Part shown: in pieces, positions 7,478-15,675 of the stretch
How the letters are laid out: each line of letters starts with the position of its first letter
Position numbering within the stretch: position 1 is the stretch's first letter
Assembly: GCA_937139415.1 (NCBI GenBank)
Contig: CAKZPS010000012.1
Location: forward strand, 1-38,059
From: an uncultured bacterium
GTDB lineage: Bacteria; Atribacterota; Atribacteria; Atribacterales; Caldatribacteriaceae
Length of the DNA: 38,059 nucleotides
Direction: 5' to 3'
Notes under the pieces: generated by a model
What the model saw: only the letters and a program-made list of their open reading frames with translations
Databases searched by the model: none
Told to the model about the DNA's origin: nothing
Made by a program: the position numbers and the translations under genes

Positions 7478-8179
7478 TCATCGACCTTTCTCTCTCTGTG
7501 GTTTTCCTATCGGCATGAGATACAGTGGTACTTCGTTTGCAGGAAGGGCAAGGAGATTGGCGACACTTTTATCACGAAAGGCACCGATGGCTACGGTCCC
7601 AAGTTGTAATGCTTCAGCCTCAAGATATACGTTTTGTGCGGCATGTCCGACTTCCATATGGACGTACCGAATGCCTCGCTCACCGTACTTTTGGGTGGTT
7701 CGCTCATAGATCGCAGTAAAAACTAAGGTAACCGGTGCTTCTTGAATAGAGCTTTGCTCGAGCGCTGCCTGGAAAAGTTCTCCTCGTCTGTCTCCCTCGA
7801 GCACTTTGACCATGCTGTGGTCTTGCGGTAGGTACCGATAGACGCCTGGGGAGAGGCCCTTTACTCTTCCTATGACGGCATAGAGCTCAAGGGGATAGAG
7901 CGCTCCGGCCGAAGGGGCAGTACGAAAACCGTACGTTTTTTCGGTAATCCCTTGGGCAGCAAAGAGGAGCTGTCCGAGTTCTTCGAGTGAAAGTGGTTCA
8001 TCACGAAAAGAACGGACCGAACGTCGACGGAAGATAGCTTCCTCAACCGATATTTCTCCCTGCAAACGAATTTCAGGTAAGAAAATCTTTTCTTCGGTGA
8101 GACCCTTATCGAGCATAGCAAACACCCCCAAGATTCCCAAGAGCACAATCCATGAAATTTTTCTCCTCACCGGATTCAC
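7478..8179 (-). CDS. SagB-type nitroreductase-family oxidoreductase with N-terminal anchor or signal
   Basis: This protein of about 233 residues is a flavin nitroreductase-fold enzyme of the SagB/ThcOx subgroup, whose best-known members oxidise azolines in peptide natural products. Many stand-alone homologues have no known substrate. Motifs are RRRSVRSFRDEPLSLEELGQLL near the start, RTAPSAGALYPLELY for FMN binding, SPGVYRY, and a C-terminal QNVYLEAEALQLGTVAIGAF. A hydrophobic segment (about residues 8-24) suggests export or anchoring. No YcaO partner or precursor peptide is nearby, so azoline synthesis is not supported. GTG at 8179 has only a weak ribosome site; the in-frame GTG at 8170 sits 6 nt after GAGGTG and may be the true start. 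The pilin cluster diverges from this gene. Confidence 0.85.
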   Translation of the reverse strand: MNPVRRKISWIVLLGILGVFAMLDKGLTEEKIFLPEIRLQGEISVEEAIFRRRSVRSFRDEPLSLEELGQLLFAAQGITEKTYGFRTAPSAGALYPLELYAVIGRVKGLSPGVYRYLPQDHSMVKVLEGDRRGELFQAALEQSSIQEAPVTLVFTAIYERTTQKYGERGIRYVHMEVGHAAQNVYLEAEALQLGTVAIGAFRDKSVANLLALPANEVPLYLMPIGKPQREKGR

Positions 8180-8255
8180 CTCTTCTCATGATGAGTTTGC
8201 GAATGAATGAAGTGGCATTAAAGTTTATCTTTAAAGAGTATATCATAAGGGGCGA

Positions 8256-8285
8256 TTGGAAAATTCCTGAGCAGGGGAGTATAAT
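8256..8285 (+). promoter_or_regulatory. Possible promoter of the pilin cluster
   Basis: TTGGAA (8256-8261) and TATAAT (8280-8285) are 18 bp apart, upstream of the first prepilin gene. The TATAAT overlaps the ATG at 8284; if this promoter is real, translation must start at ATG 8329. Confidence 0.45.
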
Positions 8286-8817
8286 GGTAAAGGAGGAAAG
8301 AGATAACGTTTTTTGGGAAAGAACCTCTATGTATCGGGCATGTGGAGAACGGGGAGCAACACTCATCGAGGTACTCATCGTAGTTATTTTGGTTGGTTTC
8401 GGTGTTGTTGCTTTGGCAGGTCTTTTTGCGCGTAATCTCTTTACCTTGCAAATGAATCGAGAGTATCTCACGTGTTCATCCTTGGTTACCGATATCGTGG
8501 AGCGGATTCGTTCTTTACCCTTTGATGGCGAGGCGACGAAGAATATTCCTGGACTTGCTCTCTACTTATCGAGTGACCCATCCCACCAGTACCGACTCTC
8601 GCGCTTCTATGAATACTTGGAGGTGAGTACCGACGAAATTCCGGCATTGCGGACGCTCCCCGAGGTTTTGAATGATTCCCTCGTGCAGCTAACACCACAA
8701 GCTTCGGGAAACTATATCCTTGAGCTGCGACTTCGATGGAAAGAGTCTATGAGCCCGGTACGGATAGTTACCTACATAGCCCAAGGAGGAATCAACGACC
8801 TTGTCTACGCCCAGTGA
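8284..8817 (+). CDS. Type IV prepilin-like protein (PilV-like minor pilin)
   Basis: The protein has a class III signal peptide: a hydrophilic leader ending in GERG, then ATLIEVLIVVILVGFGVVALAGL, with Glu at position +5 after the predicted PilD cut between G and A. The rest (about 130 residues) has a PilV-like layout, with a helix containing IVERIRSLPFDG and a strand-rich C-terminus. It would be a minor pseudopilin assembled in the inner membrane. Two starts are possible. ATG 8284 has GGGGAG 4-5 nt upstream and gives 177 residues. ATG 8329 gives a compact 9-residue leader, typical for the family, but has a poor ribosome site. The next gene overlaps by 17 bp, so an operon is likely. Confidence 0.82.
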   Translation: MVKEERDNVFWERTSMYRACGERGATLIEVLIVVILVGFGVVALAGLFARNLFTLQMNREYLTCSSLVTDIVERIRSLPFDGEATKNIPGLALYLSSDPSHQYRLSRFYEYLEVSTDEIPALRTLPEVLNDSLVQLTPQASGNYILELRLRWKESMSPVRIVTYIAQGGINDLVYAQ

Positions 8818-9331
8818 TCGGTCTTTGGGAGTGACGCTTCTTGAGACCATTTTTACTACTAGTCTCATTTTGGTTTTCGTTATTATTTTGTACTTCTTTT
8901 CTCTTCTCCTCCCTCGGGTGAGGATTGAGCTTGCTGATTCCTATCTTGCCCCAGGGAGCCAAAGTCAAGTGAATAAGCAGCTTGCGCAAGATCAAGTTAA
9001 CATTCTTTTCCTGGAGATGGCCCGTGATTTGCGGAATGCCTCAAAGGTAGCAATCGATGTCTCTACGCTCCACTTGACTTTTCCCAATGAGGAAGAAGTT
9101 CACTACTTTCTCGAAGAGCGCGTAGTCGCGGGGAGAACGATCCATCTCCTTGTGCGTTCAACGCCGAGTAACACCAGGATCATGGTTCAGGGGGTGAGGA
9201 ACCTCTCTTTTTTGGACCGGAGTGGAGGAGAGGGAAAGATGATTACCGTTCAGCTCACCATTCCTCTCGGTGATCGTGAACATACCTTTTCTACCACCCT
9301 GCTCAAGCGTAACCCCTCTCTAAGTAAATAG
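8801..9331 (+). CDS. Type IV prepilin-like protein (PilW-like minor pilin)
   Basis: This 176-residue protein carries a second prepilin leader, DRSLG cut before VTLLETIFTTSLILVFVII, again with Glu at +5. The mature part has the MARDLRNASKVAID pattern common in PilW-like or GspJ-like pseudopilins. TTG at 8801 is the chosen start because AAGGAGGA lies 10 nt upstream and because it puts the cleavage site 9 residues in. The start lies inside the end of the previous gene, which suggests coupled translation. It probably joins the preceding protein in a pilus-tip or secretion pseudopilin complex. No assembly ATPase, PilC or PilD gene is in the window. Confidence 0.82.
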   Translation: MSTPSDRSLGVTLLETIFTTSLILVFVIILYFFSLLLPRVRIELADSYLAPGSQSQVNKQLAQDQVNILFLEMARDLRNASKVAIDVSTLHLTFPNEEEVHYFLEERVVAGRTIHLLVRSTPSNTRIMVQGVRNLSFLDRSGGEGKMITVQLTIPLGDREHTFSTTLLKRNPSLSK

Positions 9332-9350
9332 GCCAGGAAGTGAAAGCGGG

Positions 9351-10520
9351 ATGGAAAAGGATCGCGGGTCTCTTCTCATTACCACACTCATGGTTATTTC
9401 GGTATTGGCAGTACTTCTCGTTGGTGCTTCTTTTGTAATGATCGGAGGCAACCGCCAAACTCGCCTCGCTTTACTCTCCCTCCAAGCGCACTATTTGGCT
9501 GAAGCAGGGGTAGATTACGCACTCGATGAACTCAAGAGTAACTGGAGCTATACCGTTACTGACTACGAGGTCAGTTTTCCGAAGGGGAATATCTTAGGCG
9601 TCTTTTCCCTGCGGATAACTCCACATCCGGAGAAGAAGCGAATAAAAGTGATTCAGAGCGAGGGAAGAGTTTCAGGTCATGCCAAAAGAATCACGGTGGA
9701 AGTAGAAAGAAGAAGCTCTCTTCCGGCCATTTTTCGGAATGCCTTGGCTTCCGCTACTGATATTGATTTGGCTGGTAGTTCCCACATTAAGAGTTCAAAC
9801 CCTGGGAAAGCGAAAGGTAACGTCTACGGACATCGGCGTATTACGCTTGGGGGCAATGTTACCGTTCGAGGAGCGGTATACTCCGCGATGTCGGGCGGAA
9901 TATTAACTAGGGGTAGCATCCATATTGAAGATGGTACTTTTGCCGGGGAAGATTATCGGCAGGAAATTCCCTCTGTGAGTGAGAGCTTAAGAGCGAGTTG
10001 GAAGGATAAGGCTCGCTCTGGTACTCAATACTCGCAGGGATTGCGGGTTTCTGGGAATACCACCCTTCAGCTCAATAACACCTACATTAATGGGGACTTA
10101 GACCTCACCGGAAATGTGGACATCGTCTTGGGAGACGACGTGGTGATTTACGTCAAGGGAAAAGTGAAAATGACCGGTAACTCTTCCATTCGAGGACAAG
10201 GCATCATTGTCTCCGAAGGAGTTATTCACTTGACCGGTAAGCTCTCTCACGTGTTGAATCAGCCAGCAAACATCGCTTTTGTCTCCTTGAGTGAGGGCGA
10301 GTCGAAAATCACCGGGAATGGAGAAGTGACAGGAGTGTTTTTTGTTCCTCGTGGAAGAGTGAAGATCGCGGGGAATTCGTCGATTTTTGGCTCAGTGGTG
10401 GCCCATGAGATTGATTTTACCGGAAACGCCCAAATCACGTATAACGCCGACCTCATGGATGGTGATATTACTTGGAATCCTGCGAAGCCGTTGAGCATGG
10501 TGCGGTGGGAGGAAAATTGA
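9351..10520 (+). CDS. PilX-like N-terminus fused to a bactofilin-like beta-helix
   Basis: This 389-residue protein starts with a prepilin-like helix, DRG then SLLITTLMVISVLAVLLVGASF, but position +5 is Thr rather than Glu, as in many PilX-type proteins. HYLAEAGVDYALDELK follows, the usual PilX helix. From about residue 130 to 380 short repeats built around TGN/AGN turns (LAGSSHIKSS, GGNVTVRGAV, TGNVDIVLGD, TGNSSIRGQG, TGNGEVTGVF, AGNSSIFGSV, TGNAQITYN) indicate a right-handed beta-helix like polymer-forming domains. ATG 9351 has AGGAAGTG upstream. Its place after two minor pilins suggests a tip or cell-surface component; its actual role is unknown. Confidence 0.75.
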   Translation: MEKDRGSLLITTLMVISVLAVLLVGASFVMIGGNRQTRLALLSLQAHYLAEAGVDYALDELKSNWSYTVTDYEVSFPKGNILGVFSLRITPHPEKKRIKVIQSEGRVSGHAKRITVEVERRSSLPAIFRNALASATDIDLAGSSHIKSSNPGKAKGNVYGHRRITLGGNVTVRGAVYSAMSGGILTRGSIHIEDGTFAGEDYRQEIPSVSESLRASWKDKARSGTQYSQGLRVSGNTTLQLNNTYINGDLDLTGNVDIVLGDDVVIYVKGKVKMTGNSSIRGQGIIVSEGVIHLTGKLSHVLNQPANIAFVSLSEGESKITGNGEVTGVFFVPRGRVKIAGNSSIFGSVVAHEIDFTGNAQITYNADLMDGDITWNPAKPLSMVRWEEN

Positions 10521-10535
10521 AAGGGGGTAAAAAGT

Positions 10536-11480
10536 ATGATAGTGGGGAAAAAAGTGAGTGTCATGGTTTTGGGTTTGATCCTTTTGTGGGTTTCGAGCGT
10601 GTTTGCTATGATCCTTCCTTCAGGCGGTGAAGGACCATGGGGTATTGCTCTCTCTCCTTCTGGTCAAGAGGTTGCCGTGGCTAACACCAATTCAGACAAA
10701 GTGACTCTGGTGAACATTGAGAATGGAAACATCATTTCTCAGGTGGGAGTAGGAAAAGGACCGAAAAATATTCTCTATGGGAATGATGGCACCGTTTGTT
10801 ATGTGGTGAATTCCCAATCAAATAATGTATCGATCGTTGACACCATTGGCGGAAGGGAAATAGTCAGGATACCGGTAGGGGATTTACCGCAGGATCTCGC
10901 CATACATCCCGATGGAACTCTCCTTTTCGTCACCAATTGGAGTCCAAGCAGTGTGTCGCTCATCAGTATCGAAGAAGAGGGAGAAATCGCCAAAATCTCG
11001 GTGGGTTTATCTCCCTATGGCATCGTGGTTCTTCCTCAAGGGAATATCGCTTTGGTAGCCAATTATGACTCTCATGATGTGTCGGTGGTCGATCTTGAAG
11101 CGAAAAGAGAGGTGCGTCGTATTCCGGTTGGAGAAAATCCTTGGGATATAGCCTTGACTCCCCAGGGAGAAAAGGCCCTTATAGTCAATACCAGGTCGAA
11201 TAGCCTCTCGGTTCTTGATACCGTTACCTTGCAAGTGCTTCAGGAAATTCCGGTTGGTGAGTGGCCTTGGTATGTGGCCGTTTCCCCCGATGGTTTTTTA
11301 GCCTATGTGACCAACAATGCAAGTCGTACGATTTCGGTGGTCGATCTCCAGTTGGGGCGGATAACACGGACCCTTGAGCTGGGATTTAAGCCTTGGACGG
11401 TTGTTGTGACCCAAGATGGGAGGAAAGCTCTGGTGGTCAATAACGACGAAGAGAGGGTCGCCGTTATCGATCTCCAGTGA
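10536..11480 (+). CDS. Secreted YVTN-family beta-propeller protein
   Basis: After a signal peptide (about residues 1-24) this 314-residue protein is made of seven repeats of about 42 residues. They follow the pattern GPWGIALSPSGQEVAVANTNSDKVTLVNI: a P(W/Q/Y)xIA turn, a (Y/V)VTN-like strand, and SVVDL ending each blade. YVTN proteins are surface or S-layer-associated propellers that mediate binding; ligands are rarely known. A clear ribosome site (AAGGGGGT) precedes ATG 10536, and only 15 bp separate it from the beta-helix gene, so it belongs to the pilin operon. It could act like the propeller of PilY1 on a pilus tip, which is inference from context only. Confidence 0.85.
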   Translation: MIVGKKVSVMVLGLILLWVSSVFAMILPSGGEGPWGIALSPSGQEVAVANTNSDKVTLVNIENGNIISQVGVGKGPKNILYGNDGTVCYVVNSQSNNVSIVDTIGGREIVRIPVGDLPQDLAIHPDGTLLFVTNWSPSSVSLISIEEEGEIAKISVGLSPYGIVVLPQGNIALVANYDSHDVSVVDLEAKREVRRIPVGENPWDIALTPQGEKALIVNTRSNSLSVLDTVTLQVLQEIPVGEWPWYVAVSPDGFLAYVTNNASRTISVVDLQLGRITRTLELGFKPWTVVVTQDGRKALVVNNDEERVAVIDLQ

Positions 11481-11484
11481 TATG

Positions 11485-11528
11485 TGTCCATGCCGGGAAA
11501 TATCATCAGAGGTCTCCCGGCATGGACA
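11485..11528 (+). other. 14-bp perfect hairpin without T tract
   Basis: TGTCCATGCCGGGA (11485-11498) pairs with 11515-11528 around a 16-nt loop, directly after the YVTN stop codon. No T run follows on the plus strand. It may be an mRNA stabiliser or processing site rather than a terminator. Confidence 0.6.
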
Positions 11529-11549
11529 AAAAAGGAGTGGAGGCAAGGA

Positions 11550-12113
11550 ATGTTTTCACGCATCACAGTGATACTCTTCTTCATTTTTTCCTTGGTTTTC
11601 CCTCTTGAGGCCCAGGAAGAACCTACTCTTCTTTCCGGTCGGGCGTTTGTTCCCCAAATGACCGAAGCAGGGAAAACCGTGGAGCGTTTCTTTTCCCATG
11701 CGGGAATTACCGTAATCGACCTTACTACAGGAAAAACGGTTGCCCGAGGGGTAACGAGCGTCAGTGGTTCCTACCTTATCGAAGTTCCACCCGGTGGTCC
11801 TTATCTCCTTCAGTTCATCCGGGGCAGAAGAGTCATTTTCGATCTCGCCCCAGAGGTAAGGGAGGGTGTAAAACACCATCTCTCTTTTGCTCGGGTTCGA
11901 TCTACGGCGATGACCTTGGTCATTTTGCATCTTTTGAGGGAAGGGAAGAATCCTGCCTCGGTGATTGCCTATCGTGCCAACCGAATCCTTCGAGCGGAGG
12001 ACTTTCCTCTCTTGGAGAAGAGGGCACAAGAAGCGATCGTAGAGGGAAAAGACATACGCGAAGATGAGACTATCAAGGCACTGACTCAAATTATTGCCGA
12101 TCGGGTTCGGTAA
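11550..12113 (+). CDS. Secreted small protein with carboxypeptidase-regulatory-like beta domain
   Basis: This 187-residue protein starts with a signal peptide (MFSRITVILFFIFSLVFPLEAQ). The middle, with AGITVIDLTTGKTVARGVTSVSGSYLIEVPPGGPYLLQF, has the sandwich pattern of carboxypeptidase regulatory-like domains, which often anchor or display surface proteins. The C-terminal 70 residues are helical and rich in Arg/Glu, with no recognised motif. ATG 11550 is preferred over an upstream in-frame start at 11484 because the signal peptide begins there and AAGGAGTGGAGG lies upstream. It is probably the last gene of the pilin/YVTN cluster. Function unknown. Confidence 0.65.
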   Translation: MFSRITVILFFIFSLVFPLEAQEEPTLLSGRAFVPQMTEAGKTVERFFSHAGITVIDLTTGKTVARGVTSVSGSYLIEVPPGGPYLLQFIRGRRVIFDLAPEVREGVKHHLSFARVRSTAMTLVILHLLREGKNPASVIAYRANRILRAEDFPLLEKRAQEAIVEGKDIREDETIKALTQIIADRVR

Positions 12114-12134
12114 GGAAATTTTCTCTCACCTTAC

Positions 12135-12162
12135 TTGACTTCTTGAAGAAGCAGGGTATAAT
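12135..12162 (+). promoter_or_regulatory. Promoter of the amt-glnB operon
   Basis: TTGACT (12135-12140) and TATAAT (12157-12162) are 16 bp apart. Transcription would start near 12169, giving a leader of about 180 nt before amt. Confidence 0.82.
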
Positions 12163-12168
12163 TTACTC

Positions 12169-12330
12169 AAAGAGGGCAGAGGTGCCGCATATATCCCTGC
12201 GTGAGGGCAGGGGTTTTTATTGCGTTAAGGCAGAGAAGCTCCTTGTTTGGAAAACGGAGGTGTTTCCGGGCAAGGAGCTTTTTGTTTTTGGAGGTGAGGC
12301 AAAGGAGCCTGGAGAGACTTTTCGATTTTT
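12169..12330 (+). promoter_or_regulatory. Structured leader with two tandem attenuator hairpins upstream of amt
   Basis: Two terminator-like hairpins lie between the promoter and amt. T1 is CCCTGC (12195-12200) pairing with GCAGGG (12207-12212), followed by GTTTTTAT. T2 is AAGCTCCTTG (12236-12245) pairing with CAAGGAGCTT (12271-12280), followed by a T-rich tract to 12289. CCCTGC can also pair with an upstream partial copy of the same sequence: GAGGGCAG occurs at both 12172-12179 and 12203-12210, so an alternative antiterminator is possible. Three hexaloops with A at 1 and G at 4 can be drawn: GGC-AGAGGT-GCC (12175-12186), GGC-AGAGAA-GCT (12229-12240, overlapping the T2 stem) and AGGC-AAAGGA-GCCT (12297-12310). 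Their stems are only 3-4 bp, so ANTAR recognition here is a guess. Attenuation itself is well supported. Confidence 0.65.
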
Positions 12331-12347
12331 TGAAAGGAGTGTGTCAC

Positions 12348-13721
12348 ATGCGTCGTTTTTGGGTATTTTTCTTCTTCATTCTCGTTCTTCTTGGGATGAA
12401 TGTCGTATGGGCTCAGGATCCAATCGGTCAAACCACTCTTCAAGAAAACCCAGCCTTGCCTACCGATTACGTATGGATTTTGGTGTGCGGATTTCTGGTC
12501 TTTTTCATGCAGGCCGGTTTTGCCATGGTAGAGACCGGTTTTTGCCGGGTCAAGAACACCACCAATCTCTTGAGTAAAAATTTGGTCGATTTCGTGGTTG
12601 CTTCACTCATTTTTTTCGCCGTAGGATATGGATTTCTCAAAGGTAATGACGTTGGTGGTTTTATCGGTTCTGGTTTTTGGTTTCTTCGGGGAGAGGCATA
12701 CGATGTGGGAACTTACCTTGATTTCTTCTGGCAACTCGTTTTTTGTGGAACGGCGGCTACCATTGTCTCTGGAGCGGTGGCGGAGAGGCTCAAGTTCTCT
12801 GCGTATCTTGTATATACCTTCTTTGTGAGCCTTTTCATTTACCCTGTTTATGCCCACTGGGTGTGGGGTGGTGGGTGGCTCGCTCAACTCCCTTTTGGAT
12901 TGGGGCATGCTGATTTTGCCGGTTCGGGAGTAGTGCATGCTATCGGTGGTATGGTGGGCCTTGCCGGAGCTATGGTTTTGGGACCACGATTTGGGAAGTA
13001 CACCAAAGACGGAAAGCCTCGGGCTATTCCCGGCCACAACATGTCTTTGGCCGCACTGGGTACCTTCATTCTCTGGTTCGGTTGGTTTGGATTCAATCCG
13101 GGGAGCACCTTTAGTGCGCACCATCTTCGCATTGCCGTGGTGGCGGTCAATACCAACCTGGCAGCAGCGGCAGGGGCCTTTGTGACTCTCCTCATTATGC
13201 GGGCGAAGACCAAGCGCTGGGATTTAGGCATGGCGCTCAACGGGACTCTGGGTGGTCTTGTAGCTGTTACCGCTCCTTGTGCTTGGATTGAAGCTTGGGC
13301 AGCGGTGGTTATCGGAGCTATCGCCGGGCTTTTAGTCGTGGGCGGGGTGTATTTCTTAGAATCAAAAGGTATCGATGATCCAGTGGGAGCGGTCAGCGTT
13401 CACGGCATAAATGGTCTGTGGGGGCTCATTAGTGTCGGTCTTTTTGCCGATGGGACGTACGGCCTTTACTCTCTTGAAGCACCTTACGTTACCGGGCTTT
13501 TTTACGGTGGTGGCGCAGGGCAACTCTGGGCGCAGCTCATTGGTGCAGGTATGGTGACTCTCTGGGGGTTAGGGTTGGGATACGTTCTCTTTAAAGTCAT
13601 GGATATTATTTTCGGCATTCGTGTGTCGCCGGAGGAAGAATTGCGAGGTTTGGATATTCAAGAACACGGTACCCCGGCTTATCCGGAGTTCACCCATCAT
13701 CGGACCTTTTTGGCCGGTTGA
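12348..13721 (+). CDS. amt: Ammonium transporter (Amt family)
   Basis: This 457-residue protein is an Amt/Rh channel that takes up ammonium across the inner membrane as a trimer. A signal-peptide-like N-terminus (about residues 1-24) is followed by the standard 11-helix region. Hallmarks are DYVWILVCGFLVFFMQAGFA with METGFCRVKN, PGHNMSLAALGTFILWFGWFGFNPGS in parts, and SVHGINGLWG. The twin pore histidines are H197 (VVHAIGG) and H352 (SVHGING). ATG 12348 is chosen over a longer frame starting at 12201 because GAAAGGAGTG sits 6 nt upstream and the signal peptide starts there. glnB follows after 12 bp, the classic amt-PII pair in which PII blocks the pore when nitrogen is plentiful. A long attenuator leader precedes it. 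Confidence 0.97.
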   Translation: MRRFWVFFFFILVLLGMNVVWAQDPIGQTTLQENPALPTDYVWILVCGFLVFFMQAGFAMVETGFCRVKNTTNLLSKNLVDFVVASLIFFAVGYGFLKGNDVGGFIGSGFWFLRGEAYDVGTYLDFFWQLVFCGTAATIVSGAVAERLKFSAYLVYTFFVSLFIYPVYAHWVWGGGWLAQLPFGLGHADFAGSGVVHAIGGMVGLAGAMVLGPRFGKYTKDGKPRAIPGHNMSLAALGTFILWFGWFGFNPGSTFSAHHLRIAVVAVNTNLAAAAGAFVTLLIMRAKTKRWDLGMALNGTLGGLVAVTAPCAWIEAWAAVVIGAIAGLLVVGGVYFLESKGIDDPVGAVSVHGINGLWGLISVGLFADGTYGLYSLEAPYVTGLFYGGGAGQLWAQLIGAGMVTLWGLGLGYVLFKVMDIIFGIRVSPEEELRGLDIQEHGTPAYPEFTHHRTFLAG

Positions 13722-13733
13722 GGAGGGATAACC

Positions 13734-14072
13734 ATGATGAAACTGGAGGTATTGGTACGAGAAGAGAAAGTTACCGAGGTAGTCGATCTTTTGGAACGGT
13801 TGGGATATCCTGGAGTGACCTTATACTCGGTGGAGGGACGTGGTGCTCAGGGAGGATTGGTCGAGCAGTTTCGAGGTCGAGCCTATGAGATTCCCTTCCT
13901 TCCCAAGGTAAAGCTCGAAGTAGTGATACGGGATGGAGATTGTGAAAAAGTTGCCAATGCCGTTGTCCAAGCGGTACGTACTGGAGAGATTGGTGATGGG
14001 AAGATTTTTATGTATCCCGTGGCAGATGTGATCCGAATTCGAACTGGGGAACGGGGGGAATGCGCTTTATAA
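13734..14072 (+). CDS. glnB: PII nitrogen signalling protein (GlnB/GlnK type)
   Basis: This 112-residue protein is a PII trimer subunit that senses ATP/ADP and 2-oxoglutarate. The T-loop (about 37-55) contains GRGAQGG and FRGRAYE with Y51, the uridylylation site in proteobacterial PII. The B-loop signature TGEIGDGKIF has K90, and the C-loop RIRTGERG has R101 and R103, all nucleotide-binding residues. Whether Y51 is modified here is unknown, because no GlnD is in view. It lies 12 bp after amt with a GAGGAGGG ribosome site, so AmtB is the most likely direct partner and the GlnK designation would also fit. A long hairpin follows the stop. Confidence 0.96.
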   Translation: MMKLEVLVREEKVTEVVDLLERLGYPGVTLYSVEGRGAQGGLVEQFRGRAYEIPFLPKVKLEVVIRDGDCEKVANAVVQAVRTGEIGDGKIFMYPVADVIRIRTGERGECAL

Positions 14073-14079
14073 AAAGCGG

Positions 14080-14119
14080 AGGGCACCGCAAGAATTCCCC
14101 CTTCTTCTTGTGGTGCCCT
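14080..14119 (+). terminator. Hairpin terminating amt-glnB
   Basis: A 15-bp stem with one G-U pair (14080-14094 with 14105-14119) and a 10-nt loop. The 3' flank is pyrimidine-rich (TTCCCCC) rather than pure T, so termination may be partial. Confidence 0.65.
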
Positions 14120-14311
14120 TCCCCCACAGGAAAGACCGTCATGGACCATGGTTTTTATTCGCTCCATTTCTTCGGTTGCAGATTTTGCCATGCCCAAAGA
14201 GGAGAATGAACCCCCATACTCAGTGAAAACCATCGATTTTCTCTCAAGGCACGAATTATCTAAGCCATATTCGATGAAGCCTTTTTGGGGTATCACTCTT
14301 CGTTATGAGGG

Positions 14312-14345
14312 GTACCGAGCTATCTTCCTTGAGATAGCTCGGTAC
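14312..14345. terminator. Hairpin just after gdhA (minus strand)
   Basis: A perfect 14-bp inverted repeat (14312-14325 with 14332-14345) with a 6-nt loop lies 4 bp beyond the gdhA stop. It lacks a good U tract on either strand; its place suggests it protects or ends the gdhA message. Confidence 0.55.
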
Positions 14346-14349
14346 AATA

Positions 14350-15606
14350 TTACACCCAGCCGCGAAGCTTCATAGCTTCAACAACTCGAGATACTGCAGT
14401 AACGTAGGCTGCTTGGCGCATGTGGACATTATACCTCTTTGCCGTTTCAAGGACGGTATGGTAGGCAGTGGTCATCTTTTTGTCTAAACGTGCTAAAACT
14501 TCTTCTTCCTCCCAGAAGTAGAGGTAGAAATTCTGGACCATTTCGAAGTACGATACCGTAACCCCGCCGGCATTGCAGAGGAAATCGGGGATGACATGGA
14601 CCCCGTTGTGGTGAAGAATACGGTCGGCTTCGGGAGTGGTGGGTCCATTGGCTAATTCGGCAACGATTCTGGCTCGAATCCGGGGAGCATTTTCTTCGGT
14701 AATGACGTTTTCCAAGGCAGCAGGAATGAGAATGTCAACTTCAAGCTCTAAGAGATCTTCATTGGAGATTGCTTGTGTTCCGGGTAGGTTGACCACCGAA
14801 CAGGTGTCATTTTTGCATTTCAGGGCTTCATCGGGGTCAATTCCACTCTTTTTCCATATTGCTCCTCGACTATCACTGATGGCTACAATTTTTGATCCAA
14901 AAAGGTCACGGGCAAGACGGGCGGCATAGTACCCCGCGTTACCGTATCCCTGAATCGCTATAGTTGCCTGGGCAAGGTCAAGTCCTAAGACTCTCGCTGC
15001 TTCACGGATAGTCACCATTCCTCCCCAGGCAGTAGCTTTGTCTCTCCCCTTCGATCCTCCCACGGAGAGGGGTTTTCCAGTGATGACGCCGAATTGATTT
15101 TTGCCCGCAATTTTGGAGTATTCGTCCATCATCCAAGCCATAATTTGGGGATTCGTGTACACATCGGGTGCCGGGATGTCCTTATCAGGACCAACTAGAG
15201 GATAGACCGCTCGGATATAACCTCGGCTCAAACGTTCCAGTTCTCCTGGGGACATTTCCTTCGGATTACATATCACCCCACCCTTTGCGCCCCCTAAGGG
15301 CAGGTCCATCACTCCACACTTCCAGGTCATCCACGCGGCCAGCGCCCGAACGGTGTCGATAGTTTCTTCGGGGTGGAAACGAATACCCCCTTTGGTGGGA
15401 CCTTTGGCGTCATTGTATTGCACCCGAAAACCTTGAAACACTTGGAGTGATCCGTCATCCATGCGGACGGGAATAGCAACGTGAATTTCGCGGGCTGGTA
15501 CTCTGAGGATGCGATGCACGCCGGGATCGAGATCCATGATTCTCGCACATTCGTCAAGCTGTGCTTGAGCCATTTCAAATGGATTGGTTTGCACGAATTG
15601 AACCAT
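14350..15606 (-). CDS. gdhA: Glutamate dehydrogenase (Glu/Leu/Phe/Val dehydrogenase family)
   Basis: This 418-residue enzyme interconverts 2-oxoglutarate plus ammonia and glutamate with NAD(P)H. Hallmarks are [12 protein letters not shown], the catalytic-lysine motif PLGGAKGG (K108), [11 protein letters not shown], a Rossmann GYGNAG, and [11 protein letters not shown] near the end. The length matches hexameric GDHs of thermophiles. The start is uncertain: the frame opens 13 codons earlier (15645), but ATG 15606 has AGGGGG 11 nt upstream, and [14 protein letters not shown] is where homologues usually begin. It is monocistronic, transcribed from a strong minus-strand promoter through a leader with a two-hairpin ANTAR-type antiterminator and a terminator. 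Cofactor preference cannot be read with confidence. Confidence 0.95.
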   Translation of the reverse strand: MVQFVQTNPFEMAQAQLDECARIMDLDPGVHRILRVPAREIHVAIPVRMDDGSLQVFQGFRVQYNDAKGPTKGGIRFHPEETIDTVRALAAWMTWKCGVMDLPLGGAKGGVICNPKEMSPGELERLSRGYIRAVYPLVGPDKDIPAPDVYTNPQIMAWMMDEYSKIAGKNQFGVITGKPLSVGGSKGRDKATAWGGMVTIREAARVLGLDLAQATIAIQGYGNAGYYAARLARDLFGSKIVAISDSRGAIWKKSGIDPDEALKCKNDTCSVVNLPGTQAISNEDLLELEVDILIPAALENVITEENAPRIRARIVAELANGPTTPEADRILHHNGVHVIPDFLCNAGGVTVSYFEMVQNFYLYFWEEEEVLARLDKKMTTAYHTVLETAKRYNVHMRQAAYVTAVSRVVEAMKLRGWV

Positions 15607-15675
15607 CCTTGGCATTTCCCCCTTCATTGAGAATTTGGCCATCAATGGTCTTTGGTGTATGGTGAAACTCGTCCA

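Noticed and set aside
7478-8179. Azoline-forming RiPP cluster, because of the SagB-type enzyme
   Set aside because: No YcaO, precursor peptide or transporter is nearby.
12169-12290. Lysine riboswitch upstream of amt, suggested by AGAGGTGC near 12178
   Set aside because: The later conserved parts of the lysine aptamer are not found and the downstream gene does not fit.
12143-12577. An open frame overlapping the amt leader and start
   Set aside because: It is out of frame with amt and covers the terminators; amt itself is unmistakable.
14080-14119. Reading the glnB terminator hairpin as a repeat element
   Set aside because: It is unrelated to the 6841-7076 repeat family and is correctly placed as a terminator.
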